DNA of 64,000 nucleotides, from the NCBI GenBank assembly GCA_963402885.1, contig OY727098.1:21252717-21316716 (forward strand). The letters are read 5' to 3'. The notes under the pieces are model-generated. The model was not told the origin of the DNA. It saw only the letters and a program-made list of their open reading frames with translations, and made no database searches. Position numbers and translations under genes: made by a program. Positions within the stretch are counted from its first letter, which is position 1. Each line of letters starts with the position of its first letter. Source of the stretch: Antedon bifida (lineage: Eukaryota; Echinodermata; Crinoidea; Comatulida; Antedonidae). Of the stretch, positions 1-11,606 are shown one piece after another.

Positions 1-2455
1 ATAACTGACTCTTTCAAGTGTGCGTCTTTAGATGAAACATCTGTGAACACGAAACATGTCGAATAGGAGTCTGTGTTCTCTACAGCTAGACGTAAAGCAT
101 GGAATGAATTCTCTGGACACTCGATTCCATCTGTGATGTTGATAGATGATAGTTGTGAAAGGAATTCATCAGGTTCTTCGGTAACAAACGCAGGGCCATA
201 ATCTAAACAAAAAAACAATTGTGGAGAACACTCGCAATTAATTTTCTTCATCTGTATTTTCACATAGGTGTGAAATTTATTTCCTAAATTCAATTCAATT
301 ATATACACATCATGAATGTTTATGGGTGCAAAGGGGCAAATAATTTAATGAGGTGAAGCCGAGTGAAAATAGATAATTTCATCTTTCACCGAATGAAATT
401 ATTTGCCCGAATATAAAACATCCATTATTTGATTTTCGAATGCGCAGTTAACAGCGCTCCGATTCCTCACTGGGTAACACAACAAGAGTATACACTCTGA
501 TGTCAGAGTTGACTAAACTCAGTTTATTAAACTCCATGTGACCCACAATCGTCCAATAAAATGACAATTTTCTGTTATTTAAATCTCAATTGTTAATTTA
601 GCTTACCTAGATCAGTAAAGGTTACAAGTACAAATTGTGACGGTTCGTTGATACTTCCATTCATTCGCTTAATAATTTGTCTTGTTCTGTTTTGAACAGC
701 TTCAATATCATTTCTCATGCTACTGGTTCTGTCAATTACCATGCACATTGTTCCACCTATAGGTAAACCGAGATACTTTATAAATTCCTTGTGTCCAACA
801 ACTTTTCGAATGTCGTTCAGGATCATTTCAGATGCCTTTGTTGCTACTTTAGCAGCCTCATGATGGTGGTAGTAATGTGGAGATATTAGTAAGCTATCTG
901 CGTCTTTGTTGATTCCACCGCGAGCATATTCAATTCCACTTGAATCAACTGGTCCTCCGTGGCTGCATTTTCCTTCAAACAAAGAGATAAAAAGTTTGAT
1001 ATTTATGTATAACTTTTATATTTATAAAGGAATTTATTTATGGAATATTCTATCACTAAACATAAAATATATAACTTTGTTCAAAACCAAATACAAACAA
1101 AACTTCACGTCACTTACAAAACTTCATTCGTTTTACTATGTCTTACAACAATAACATTGTAATTTACATTATGTACCGTCTATTTGTGTAAACTCTTTTT
1201 CTATAGATTACTCACTTGGACGATTTAAACTGTCTTATGTTCAGGTGGATCGGACATTTTCGTCAGCAATATGATGGAGTACCAAAGGATGTTTACATTA
1301 ATGTACCAATTACATTATTGAACGCTTTTCCTGTTACATTTTACATTATTTAAAAGGTTCATAAAGGTTATTCTAGTTTCCTTACTTTGGTTAAATTCTT
1401 TCCTATACATATGTTTCGGATTTCATCATTTCCGACAAACAATAAATAAAATGTTTACAGAATGAAATGGTCGATACCAAGCTCTTGGGTATAATAGTAT
1501 AGGCCTACACATAACGAATGTTTTTGAGAATCCATTCTATTTTCACGAGGCTAGGCCCAAGAGAAAATAGAATTTCAAAATTATTAAAACAAAACATATT
1601 GGTTCAGGCCTAGATCTTTAAAGCGACAGTTCGATACACACTTTCCTCTTTTCTAACTTAAAAGTCAATATTATGAGATTATTATGAGAACAAAAGATAA
1701 AGCGTGTTCTTTGCAGAGAACTTACCAACACCATTAGGCTTAACCACAGGTTCTCCCTTGTGATTTTTCTGATCACTACAATAGCCACTTGTAAGCTTAT
1801 TATTCGATATTATAGTTCTGAGAATGTTATTTTTACATCTTCCAAATAGACCGCAATTGTCACACGTTTCTGTGTTTTGATCAGCAATATTATCAATTTG
1901 TGATCCTGGAACTCCTAGGCTAGGATGTGGCTGACGGTTCCCCATCTCGATCCAGTTAGAATGGCTGTAGAAATCTTGCAAAGTATGAAACAGCTGACCA
2001 GTTTTACGTCTGGCTTCTTTGTAGTTCTTAGCTTTTATTGAAATAATCGCCTCCTGCCGTAGTCGAAGTAATCTGTTATTGCTTTCTATGAACGTTTCAG
2101 CATCAAAATGGGCTGACGGTAGTTTCTTTGAACTGTCGTCGAAATCTACATTTGCGTTTGCATCCTTAAAATCTTTAATAGCCTCCTCAAACCTTGCAGT
2201 GGAGACCTGATCACCGTAATAGGCCCGAAGGAGATCGGATGCCGAATCATATGGTGCATTCTTACTAAGAGGCTTGATCGGTTGTAGCGGTCGCGGTGTA
2301 CTTTTAAGAAAGTCGTAGGCCACGTTTAGAACAGCATTTTCTGTGATCTTAACATGAGTTTTTGAACTTGGAGAAGTTAAACCAAGCCATTCATTTGGAA
2401 TAAAGCAGTCAACATTTACAGTTACTACGGTGACTAACAGCAATGATAAAATCAT
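1..2455 (-). CDS. VWA7-like protein, copy A (5' part; runs off left edge)
   Basis: Three coding exons: 1726-2455, 607-972 and 1-202 (continuing off the window). All have GT-AG borders and phase-1 joins. The ATG at 2455 opens a signal peptide (about 17 residues ending VNVDC) followed by FIPNEW. The N-terminal domain carries spaced histidines, including THVKIT, SAHFDAE and HTLQDFYSHSNW, as in Het-C and zinc-phospholipase-like folds. Exon 2 enters a von Willebrand A domain whose metal site reads D-R-T-S-S, so the third position is Thr rather than the Ser of the DxSxS consensus. Exon 3 holds the later VWA strands (CFVFTD). Introns match copy B in position and phase, so this is a tandem duplicate lying 1.08 kb downstream of it. 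The family is VWA7; its biochemical role is poorly defined. Extracellular or membrane placement is inferred from the signal peptide and from copy B. Confidence 0.9.
312..425. repeat. Hairpin repeat, family H (TTCACCTCATGAAATTATTTG type)
   Basis: Two arms of the form CAAATAATTTAATGAGGTGAA and TTCACCGAATGAAATTATTTG face each other in intron 2 of VWA7-like copy A, flanked by further partial complementarity (ATGTTTATG / CATCCATT). Related sequence occurs near 23050-23130 and 42180-42300, so this is a dispersed hairpin element, probably a MITE. Confidence 0.6.
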
Positions 2456-2508
2456 GTTTAGTGTGTTGTTGCTCTAGCATCAAATCTAGACTATTTTACT
2501 GTTCTGCG

Positions 2509-2517
2509 CTTTATATA
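2509..2517 (-). promoter_or_regulatory. TATA box of VWA7-like copy A
   Basis: On the minus strand this reads TATATAAAG, 54 bases upstream of the ATG at 2455. With initiation about 30 bases further on, the 5'UTR would be only some 25-30 nt and unspliced. No other TATA match this good stands directly in front of a start codon in the window. Confidence 0.6.
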
Positions 2518-3534
2518 CGATTGCCCGCTCACTCATGTGTTATTGGTTCAATGTCCATCTTCCCATTTGATATAATTTCATTGAGACCATATGTTCGATT
2601 TTCCAAATGAAAGCAATTGCCATTCTAAAACATTAACTTTCGCGTTTCATATAGGACTAAAATTGCTTAGGCATAATTGGTTAATGTTGAACATTCCCAG
2701 TTGAGAAATGTCACTGATATTCATATAAGATTATGTAATATAAGATTTTCTAAATGAAAGTCGACTTGCATAATAACATAACTAACTTTTAATCAGAACT
2801 ATCAGTGCAATATGCAATATGTGCCGAAATTAGAAATGACAAACTTTTAATAAACCAGAGATCTAGAACAAAGTACACAAAACTAAAATAAATAGTTACT
2901 TCCTGTTCAAATATACACTATAATATTTGTTTTATTGTAAAATATTGTCTTGACTAAAGCTACTGTTAATAATTTAGCACAATCAACTTTTTTCATTCCA
3001 ATAGAGACTTCGGTGCATAGTTTGTCTAAATGTTTTGAGGCACCATATAGAGGCCAAAAAGTAACATTCATAAGATGTGAGTCGATGTGGTTTTGTCGAC
3101 ATATCTGGTTAATTTAACTATTTTACAAAACGACAACATAGGTCTATAACTTAGGAATGATGCCAGGCAGGCATTTAAAAGGTTTCAAAATGATACGTAT
3201 AATTCCAACTCAAAGGTAAACATGATCAGTAACATAGCTGCTAAAATAAATATTGTTGATACCCATGAAATTATATACATGTCAATGTAAAGGCCAAAAA
3301 ATAATAAAATTGGGCCTAAATAATGTGAATCTTTTCGCTGACCGTTAAAGGTTAATAAATGATGACAAGTTTGGTGAATTTCACACATTACAAAAAAATG
3401 TTATGTGAGGTTATTATCAATGTTGTTTATATTTTATAATAAACAATAACACATTAAACTCTACAGTACCGTTTAAATTCATTTCAAATAATGCAATACA
3501 GTAGTGTACATTATATACACAATCTTAGCTCTAG
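2518..3534. other. Intergenic spacer between the two VWA7-like genes
   Basis: About 1 kb, AT-rich. It must hold the 3'UTR of copy B and the upstream region of copy A. The nearest minus-strand AATAAA downstream of the copy B stop that I can see is near 2927 (TTTATT on the plus strand), so the 3'UTR may be about 600 nt. No conserved coding segment is seen here. Confidence 0.5.
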
Positions 3535-6500
3535 TTATCTGATGAAAATAACTTTATTTCTTATTCTCTTCCTACAAATAATACAAATGACCACTAGAAT
3601 TAAAACTCCAACAATTGCTAGACCAATGCAGGCAATGAGGATAAATGTACTAAGATTCGACTCGCCATCGACGGGCGAAGTTGAAATGTTATTTATCTCA
3701 ATAACACATCTACCAACGTTTCCAACGACATCAATGGCAATCAGTTGGAACTTTGGATGGCAACATGTTGAGTGGAAAACTCCTTTGACGCTCTGATTGG
3801 TTAAGCCTACTTGAAAATGATCTACATTCTGACGACCAATATCAGTCTGCGTTGGGTATTTTGCTTGAATGTCATACAAGCCATATCCTATGTCCATAAA
3901 TGAAGCAGTGACAGTATAGTTAACTTTTTTACAATCCGTAGTTGGTCCTACTGTCGAACAATCGCCCTTTGTTTCTACAACAGTACATGTTGGAGGGTCT
4001 TCATCAAGATCCTGAAATTATATATAATAAAAAGGGAAATTATATTATTGTGATTTGCATACAAGTGAGTGCGAGTGGAGTGAGTGGAAACGCTTAAAGA
4101 TGTATTGTCCCCCTGAAAAAATAATTTTTAAAAAATGTTTTGTCGAATATGCCATTTAATGTAACATAATAGTTATCCACTTTGACCAAAAATTGGATCG
4201 AAAACAAATGTATTTACCTAAAAAAACTGTAATTTAAAGCAAAAAATGGTCAAATTGGCTGCCAGCCAATGGATTTTTGGTTGAATTTAACCATTTCTTT
4301 TTGTCATTTTATAAGTAAAAACATTATTATTTTTTTTCCTGTTGTTTTTTTCTACGAAAGTGATTACTTTATTAAAACTACAAAATAAAATATTTAAAGT
4401 CTGATTTTAATTAATCTTCATTTTTCAGGTTTTTGACAAGTGTATTGTTGTTACTGATGCTATATTCAATTCAACTTATAATGGTATTGTTTTTATGATG
4501 GTGGCTTACTCTAGGCATATGAATACCGCTGTTCATTATGTTATATGCATTGTTGATGTTTTAATCAGTAAATTTACCTGCAAAGTGAAACTAACTAAAG
4601 AATTTGGCATAGAGTGGGTGGTGGGTGATCAAAAACATACAATTATATAGTTCTTGGCAACATTTTACAAATTTACAAGTTGTAGATAATCTTGTTTTCA
4701 TCCTACTGCGAAAGCAAAACTAAACTTTGCAATCATAATTCAACTTAATTTATTAATTTCCACTATCTTCAATTTGCTAGCAATGAACAGTAATAGAAGC
4801 ACTTGATTAAAGACACACAAAGAATGTTCGCGATTTGTGTCCGTTATATTATATTATGTGAAAAAAAACTGCATTCCATTCTCCTGTTTCCATCGGGTTT
4901 AGACAATATTAATGACCGTGAAATGACTGGTGCCTGTTTTCTTTACATCATATCTAAATATTGTTTTATTCTATTGACCATGTGCTAGGAGTTTGAAAAC
5001 TATGATCTAAATGGAAATTAAGCGTAATATATGTATATCCGGGATCTTTTTGCATGTTTGCTGATGATTTAGTCATCTACACTGCTGATGAGTCAGTTTG
5101 AATCAGTATGAATAATGTTGGAAATTGGTATAACTTACAAAAAATAAACTGCGTGTAAAGTCTAATGAAAACTAAGCTTTTGTTAATTAAAATTAGAAAT
5201 AGAATATGTAGCCCTTCTTTCTCATATCCAAGTAGGTAATAGCCATTGAAAGTAGTAAACAACCCTTAGGCTTTTCTAGGACTTATTATATTCGCCACCA
5301 ATTCGATAAACATTATTGTTTATAAAATTAATATTTTAAATAAATTGGCTGAAACACTCAGTAAATAAAAAATTTACTCCAAGTACAATACAGTGTACAG
5401 TACATATGTCAGTCAATTTACCTGAGGCGCAACAATGACGTCGAAAACCATGAAGTTGAATGTTTGACCTGCAGTGTTTGTGTGCACGGTAAGTGTCACT
5501 GTAGACGTCGTTCCAAACGCTGCGTGTTTAGGAGCTTTTAACGTGATGTAACCATCAGCCGAATCATTTACTTGAAGATTTACTCTGCAAAAATTAACCC
5601 ATACAATCAAAGTAAACCAGACCACCTTGTAATTGTTACAGTGTATTTAGTGTTGTTCTGAATAGAACAATTGAAAGAAACTTCCTAAGACAGACATTAG
5701 GTTTGGAGAATTATAAGACTGAGAATATATGTGTAGTAATGCAGTTGCTTAATATGTTACCGGTACCGGCACTTAAATAATACAAAAGACTTATCTTAAC
5801 ACTTACCTGTCTGGCGTTACCATTTGAACAAAATCTTTTTCATCCGTAGCTTTTATCCTGAATGCTGCAGGCTTACCGATGTTAAACACTGTGAACCGAA
5901 CATCAGTGGATCCCCCAGGCGCTAAAGTACTGTTCTTCGTGCTGGCGTAGGCTATGATCTCTGTTGTTGACGGTTCCACTACGGTATTCAGTAACCGATG
6001 TATCACATTACCATTTCCATCCCTGCCAACCAATCGCACTAAGAACGGAATGTCTGGAGGAATCGCCTCAGCAGTGTACTGTGATATTGGACTGATCTTC
6101 TGTAATGATTTACTGTTTAGGATTTTGTCTTTTATATTTACTAAGTCCATTTGTTCCATCCTAGCAATATCTTGACCAATAGCTCCAAATATTTTCATCA
6201 TGATATGTGCTGGTTTTCCTGGAAATGAAAATTGAGTTGAATTGAAACGAATTTGATGAGAAGGTGGTCAATTTTAGGGGAGTGTTAGGAAGGATTAAAA
6301 ACAGATTTAAAAAAAGGTATTGTTTGACCCAATCAAAATGGACTATTTTTGTTTGTTTTCTTTTTGTTTCGTTTCTCTCTCCTTTCCTGTGGCAGTTGTC
6401 ATTAAACCAATGGTAAAGCCAATGACTACATGACTCTTTAAAAGAACACAGTATTGCGGATGATGTCAACCAGTGTATCCACCATGATGATGCTAAGTAT

Positions 6501-9500
6501 GAACGAATGATTAAACTACCATGCATAAAATCCTACATAAATTTGTTCAGTTCAGTTTTGAAACACAAATTTAACTTTTCTAAAACAAATATCCAAAACA
6601 AAACTTATACATAATACAAATTGATACTACAATTTACTTCTCCTAATTATGATATAGTATGGCTGCATAAGTAGGTAAATTATTTTTTAAACGTAAATTG
6701 GTACCTTTTAGTGGTCTGCCACCAATCTCTTTGTGACCTGGGTGTGGTCCGTCCGTCACGCTTTTTCCGAAGGTGTGTATAAAGTCTAGCGTACTCAGTC
6801 CGTACACAGACACGCTATACGCCATGAACGAATTCACTCGTATTTTCCACATACCAGGCACAAGATTTGTCATTTTTACAATATGCAAGGTAGGTAAGTT
6901 GGCGATGAATTTTATTTTACCAGTAGTGCCGATCTTTCTTGATTTGCCTACAAAAGATGATAAATACTGATAAAAAGTACGGTTCGTCAGTAGGCATATT
7001 CTTATCATGAAGACATAATGCATGATGAATAATAAGGGGAAACAATATAAATATATATATTCAAATAGAATTGTTAATAATACACAATTCAATGTAAATA
7101 ATTGTATGAATATCATTCAGTTATAATTATGACGACTCAAATTCTGTAAGATTGAATCCATATTGTTTTGAAGTAGACCTATTCATTCATTCATTTCTTT
7201 ATTTCGAATAGTACATCCATAATATACAAACAAGAAGAGAAACAATTACACCAGAAAATTAACAATATAAGCAACTTCCACAAAACCAACATACAATATC
7301 CTAAAAAACCAATTTGCACCAACGCTGATGTAGGTTGGCTTGTGGAAGTACCTATATTCTTTAAAGCTGTTTACCCTATAAATGAAGACACAGAAACGTT
7401 ACTAATGAGATCCATGTAATGTAATAATTATAAATATATTGAAAGAATACGTATTTAATGTATAGGCCTACATCAGTAGGCTTACTATGTGTATACTGAT
7501 CAGAATATTTATGAATGTCACGACATTTTAAATACAAAATCGATAAATTGGTTACTTTAATTTCAAAGTAGATATGATCTAGTGTTATATAATTACTTGT
7601 TTTTAATTCTGTCTCCAAAAATGTACGAAAAGCACGTTGTCTTTTCCTATTTCAGAGTTTCTTTCTTTTTCAGATCTGATTAAGCTCAAGTACAATTCTA
7701 TAATATTAAATACTTTTAGTTTGATTAATTACTCTGGGCGATACGATGTGCTCATTATCCCCTTTACGACGGAACAGACTGGTACATAAATTAGTAATAT
7801 TGTAAACAAACACAAATGCCAAGTTTTCCTTGTAGTTTTGTTAGAAACTGCGTAAAGTATCTAATTGTATTGCGCATGCGTACAATGTGATCCAATAATC
7901 TTCCATCCTGAATTTTTAACACACCACTATGCCCAACGGTCCGATTTAAGTTCGTACAACATTTTTAACTTTGGAAAATGATATCATTGTCAATTCAATT
8001 CAACTTTCAACGGAGGCCCAGGGGGTGTTCGCATACAAAATAGAAATACAATTTCAAAAATATTATTATGTACAGTATATAAATATATATTGAGGTTTAT
8101 GTTTAAACGATTGTAGATGTCGACATTGTTCTATTCAGGTGCCCATTATAATGCAAGGCTACGTTTTTTTATATCCAGTCTTAGGTAAAGGCTTAGCAAA
8201 ATGATGGTTCTACAGTAAAGAGATTATAATTCTGTGTTCTTAATATTCAAACTAAAATGAGCACATACCATTTGGGTCAATCATGTTCATTTTTTCGATG
8301 TATCCATTAACTTCTATTGTTACTTCGGTCAGTGTAAGGTCTATTGGAAATACATGTGCTCGGCCATTATTAGTCGTGGGTGGTAAATCGTATGCTTTAA
8401 ATAAAGATACCTGTATAGGAAATATAAATGTACATTCAGCAATACTGCTTAAATAAAATGGATGTTTGCACATTTTGAAATAGCATCCAAATGCAACGAA
8501 ATCATTCCGTTTATTTATATTCCGTTCATTTATAGTCCGTTGGCCACCATGGGTCAACCAATGTCCATCAAAAGACTCTAACAAACTCTCACAATTTTTT
8601 ATTTGACTGATATAAAATACTCAAAAGCAACCGGCTTACGCCTAAACAGTACATAAACAAGAAACAAAAGTAAACTTGAGAAAAGTCTAACACACTAGCC
8701 ATGTATTGTCGGTACTAAAACAATATTTCAGTTGCAATACGATAAAACGGTCTTCGTCGTACCTTGGATTATCATTTATTCATTTTATATACTTTTTAAT
8801 GCAATGATTTGCATGTTGTATTTGTTTGGTTCTCTTATATATTGTAATACCTTGGACAATTGAACTGTGCTCTCAATAATCTGTGTTCCTTCCAATATAT
8901 CTTTTTTGGTTAGATCCAAAGCTTGTCCTCCGGTTGAAAAAGCGATGTCTGAATACAATTTGTTTCCTGTCGATGCCCTTTTGGTCCGACTGGCCCTTCG
9001 ACGACGCCCTGTATGGCCGGAGTGCCAACATTTTCCGGACACAAAGAAGCTAACCTAAAGAAGATAGTAATTTTTCTTCAAGATGTTACCATACTCTATA
9101 AAACTTTACTCATTAAATTGAGTAAATAAATGGCAGTTGTAAAAACGTAGCCGATTCTCGATTCTGACTAACATTAACAAAAACTACAACAAAACTAGCC
9201 TTCAACAGAAGAAGCGCAGAAAGCGTTGAAATAACGTTGGGCAATGTATTATAGTGTCTGGAGAGATGAACAGTAACTAACCCAGACTGGAGTTATCATG
9301 ACGAAATAAAGAAATGTTTTGTCGGTTAGCATGGTTAGTAGGAGAATTGAAAAAAAGGTTCTGGAGAAAATAAAGTATGCTTCATTTCATTTCAAATAAA
9401 CATTTATTTTCTTCCTTTAACATCACATAACATAGAAAACAAGTAAGTGACAAATTACTTTGTGGATATGAATATTCATGATGATTACCTCTATTTTCTT

Positions 9501-11582
9501 ATGCTGTGCAAGCGCCACTACAGAATCCCTCATCACCTCGTCTTTAGCCGAAGCATCGGTGAACACAAAACATGATGAATACGGCTCACTATTTGTTAAA
9601 GCTAAGCGTAGCCCATTCAGGGCTAACTCAGGACAATCGCCTCCATCTTTGGTTTTAAGATTGTTTAGTGCTGATTTAAAATGATCTGCATTATCCGTAA
9701 CCGTCGCAGGTCCAAACACTGTCAGATAAATTATCAATGCAATATTAGTTTGGAAACATAATTATGAATTCGATTATGATTCGTTTAAAACAGTGATATT
9801 GAAAGTCAATCTGTTTGGAAAGATATTTATTGTTAGAACCCGTAGCAAGAGATTGGATGGCATATTCACAACAATAATCAAAAAAATCTGAATACCTGGA
9901 TCATGGAATGGTACCAGAACAAAGTTAGCTGGTTCTGCGTCTGTACCCATCCTGCTATCAATGATGTGATAGGAACGGTTGATGGCCGCATCCATATCGT
10001 TACGCATGCTGCCACTGATATCCATCACGATGCAAAGTGTACTGCCTAGACCCAAGTTCAGAAATCGAGCAAATGCTGATTCTCCAACAGATTCTCGTAA
10101 ATTCTGTAAGAAAGTCACCGTAGCCTTGATAGCTAGATGAGATGCTTTCTTATGATAATAAAAGTGTGGAGACAAATGAGGGCTGCTGGTGTCTTTGTTG
10201 ATACCGCCCGCCTCACGTTCTGTATTGCTGGAACCTCCACCATGTGAACATTTTCCTGTTAGTGAAGACACACACATTTATATATTATATTCATTATTGA
10301 TTTTACGAAGCTGGTCAACGTGGTAGGAAGAAATACAATGTTGAAGGAATGGAAGATAATAATTTTAGGAGAAAGAGTGAAGAAACAGAGAGAACGACAA
10401 ATAGAAGACAAGATAAAGACGAAGGAAAAAAGAAGACAATAGACATAGATAGGGGGAAGAATAATAGAATAGACAAAATACCGAAAACAAACATGTTTAC
10501 AGATTACGTTTGGAAAGTTACTCGTTGATTTTTAAATAGCCACCGAAAATGAGTGAGTAGGATCGGGTGAAGGTGAGATATGTATTCCTTTTCCATTCGT
10601 TGTGGCACTCTATTCACTACACTAGCGTCCTTATTATTATCACATTTGTTTACACAAAGCACATGCTGTGCTAGGCTAATTTTAGAAATACACTGGCCCG
10701 AGTTGACAGACAGGTCATTTCAATGAGCAGCATTGTATTCCAAATGTTTAACATTTCAATAATCTTTCAGTAAAATGAACATATAAACATACACTGCATA
10801 GGCCTATGGGTGCAAATAAGTAAATAACACAAACCTATTCCTGGAGGTTGATGAATGGGTTTTCCTTGACTGTTCACCTGTCCCTCGCTGTATCCACTTG
10901 TAAGGATGTTGTTTATTTTTATGTAATTGAGGACATTGTTTTTACATGTTTTACTTTTACTACCGCAATCAATACACGTTGGTAAAGTAGGATCAGCGAG
11001 TTTACCTAAATTACCCCCGGATACACCTAAGTCCGGGTTCAAATCATCAGTTTGTCCAATTTCGATCCAATTTGAATGACTGTAGAAGTCTTGTAGAGTG
11101 TGCAAGAGTTGGCCACACTGTCCACGCGCTGCCTCGAAGTGACCGTCAATAATTGACGATACGACTGCTTGCCGAAGTGACAACAATCGTTGGTTACCAG
11201 AGACAAACTGTTCAGCATCAAAATGTGCCGCAGCCAGATGGGAAACTGTTAGATCTAAGTCTACATTTGCATTAGCTGTGGTTAGTTCTTTGATCGCTTC
11301 CTCAAATTTCCTTGGTGATGCATTATTGCCGTAATATGCTATGAATAAGTCCGTTGCACTGTTATAAGGGGACCTACTAGAGAGTGGCTTGACACGCTGT
11401 GAGGGACGTGGGTGCTTTAAAAAGTAGTCTGTTGCTACATCTAATATTGCTCTTTCTGTAATTTCAACGTGTGTGAATGTGTACTTAGACGAAAATTGTA
11501 GCCATTCGTTCGGTATGAACGCATTGGCGACGAAAACCAACAGACTGAACCAGATCAATGACGTCACGTAAAATATTTCCAT
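3535..11582 (-). CDS. VWA7-like membrane protein, copy B (complete, 9 exons, 992 aa)
   Basis: Coding exons in transcript order: 10835-11582, 9896-10255, 9489-9718, 8851-9054, 8269-8410, 6705-6947, 5807-6218, 5422-5584 and 3535-4011. They sum to 2979 nt and stay open throughout. Residues 1-21 form a signal peptide (MEIFYVTSL... ending VANA). Residues about 22-249 are the Het-C/phospholipase-like domain, with H38, H120 and HTLQDFYSHSNW at 161-172. A VWA domain follows from about 320 with an intact metal site D328-x-S330-x-S332. After a Cys- and Arg-rich stretch (GKCWHSGHTGRRRR) come beta-rich, Ig-like segments. The last exon has paired cysteines, one transmembrane helix (FILIACIGLAIVGVLILVV) and a short basic tail ending RNKVIFIR. 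I chose the ATG at 11582 because a T-rich tract ending TTGTAG, a splice acceptor, lies 11 bases upstream; the more distal ATG at 11606 lies on the intron side. The family is VWA7-like, predicted to be a type I membrane protein. Ligand and function are unknown. Confidence 0.9.
4093..4440 (+). mobile_element. MITE-like repeat, family M3, copy 1
   Basis: It starts CTTAAAGATGTATTGTCCCC and shares long stretches with 61150-61358, for example ACATAATAGTTATCC and TTTATTAAAACTACAAAATA in the same order. The other copy ends with the inverse of this start, which defines terminal inverted repeats. The right terminus here is degraded. It lies in the last intron of VWA7-like copy B. Confidence 0.55.
5051..5225 (+). 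pseudogene. Degenerate LINE reverse transcriptase fragment
   Basis: The frame starting at 5057 reads FADDLVIYTADESV, then a TGA, a stretch ending NNVGNWYNLQKINCV, a TAA, and SLMKTKLLLIK. FADD is the catalytic box of non-LTR reverse transcriptases, and the following W...N...KTK-LL pattern is the usual sequel in Jockey/CR1-like elements. Two in-frame stops show that it is dead. It lies antisense inside the last intron of VWA7-like copy B. Confidence 0.7.
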
Positions 11583-11606
11583 TTCTGGAACTACAAAAAA
11601 AAACAT

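Noticed and set aside
11583..11606. Upstream ATG extending VWA7-like copy B by 8 residues
   Set aside because: A T9-GTAG acceptor lies between it and the second ATG, so the distal ATG is probably intronic. The shorter form also gives the better signal peptide.
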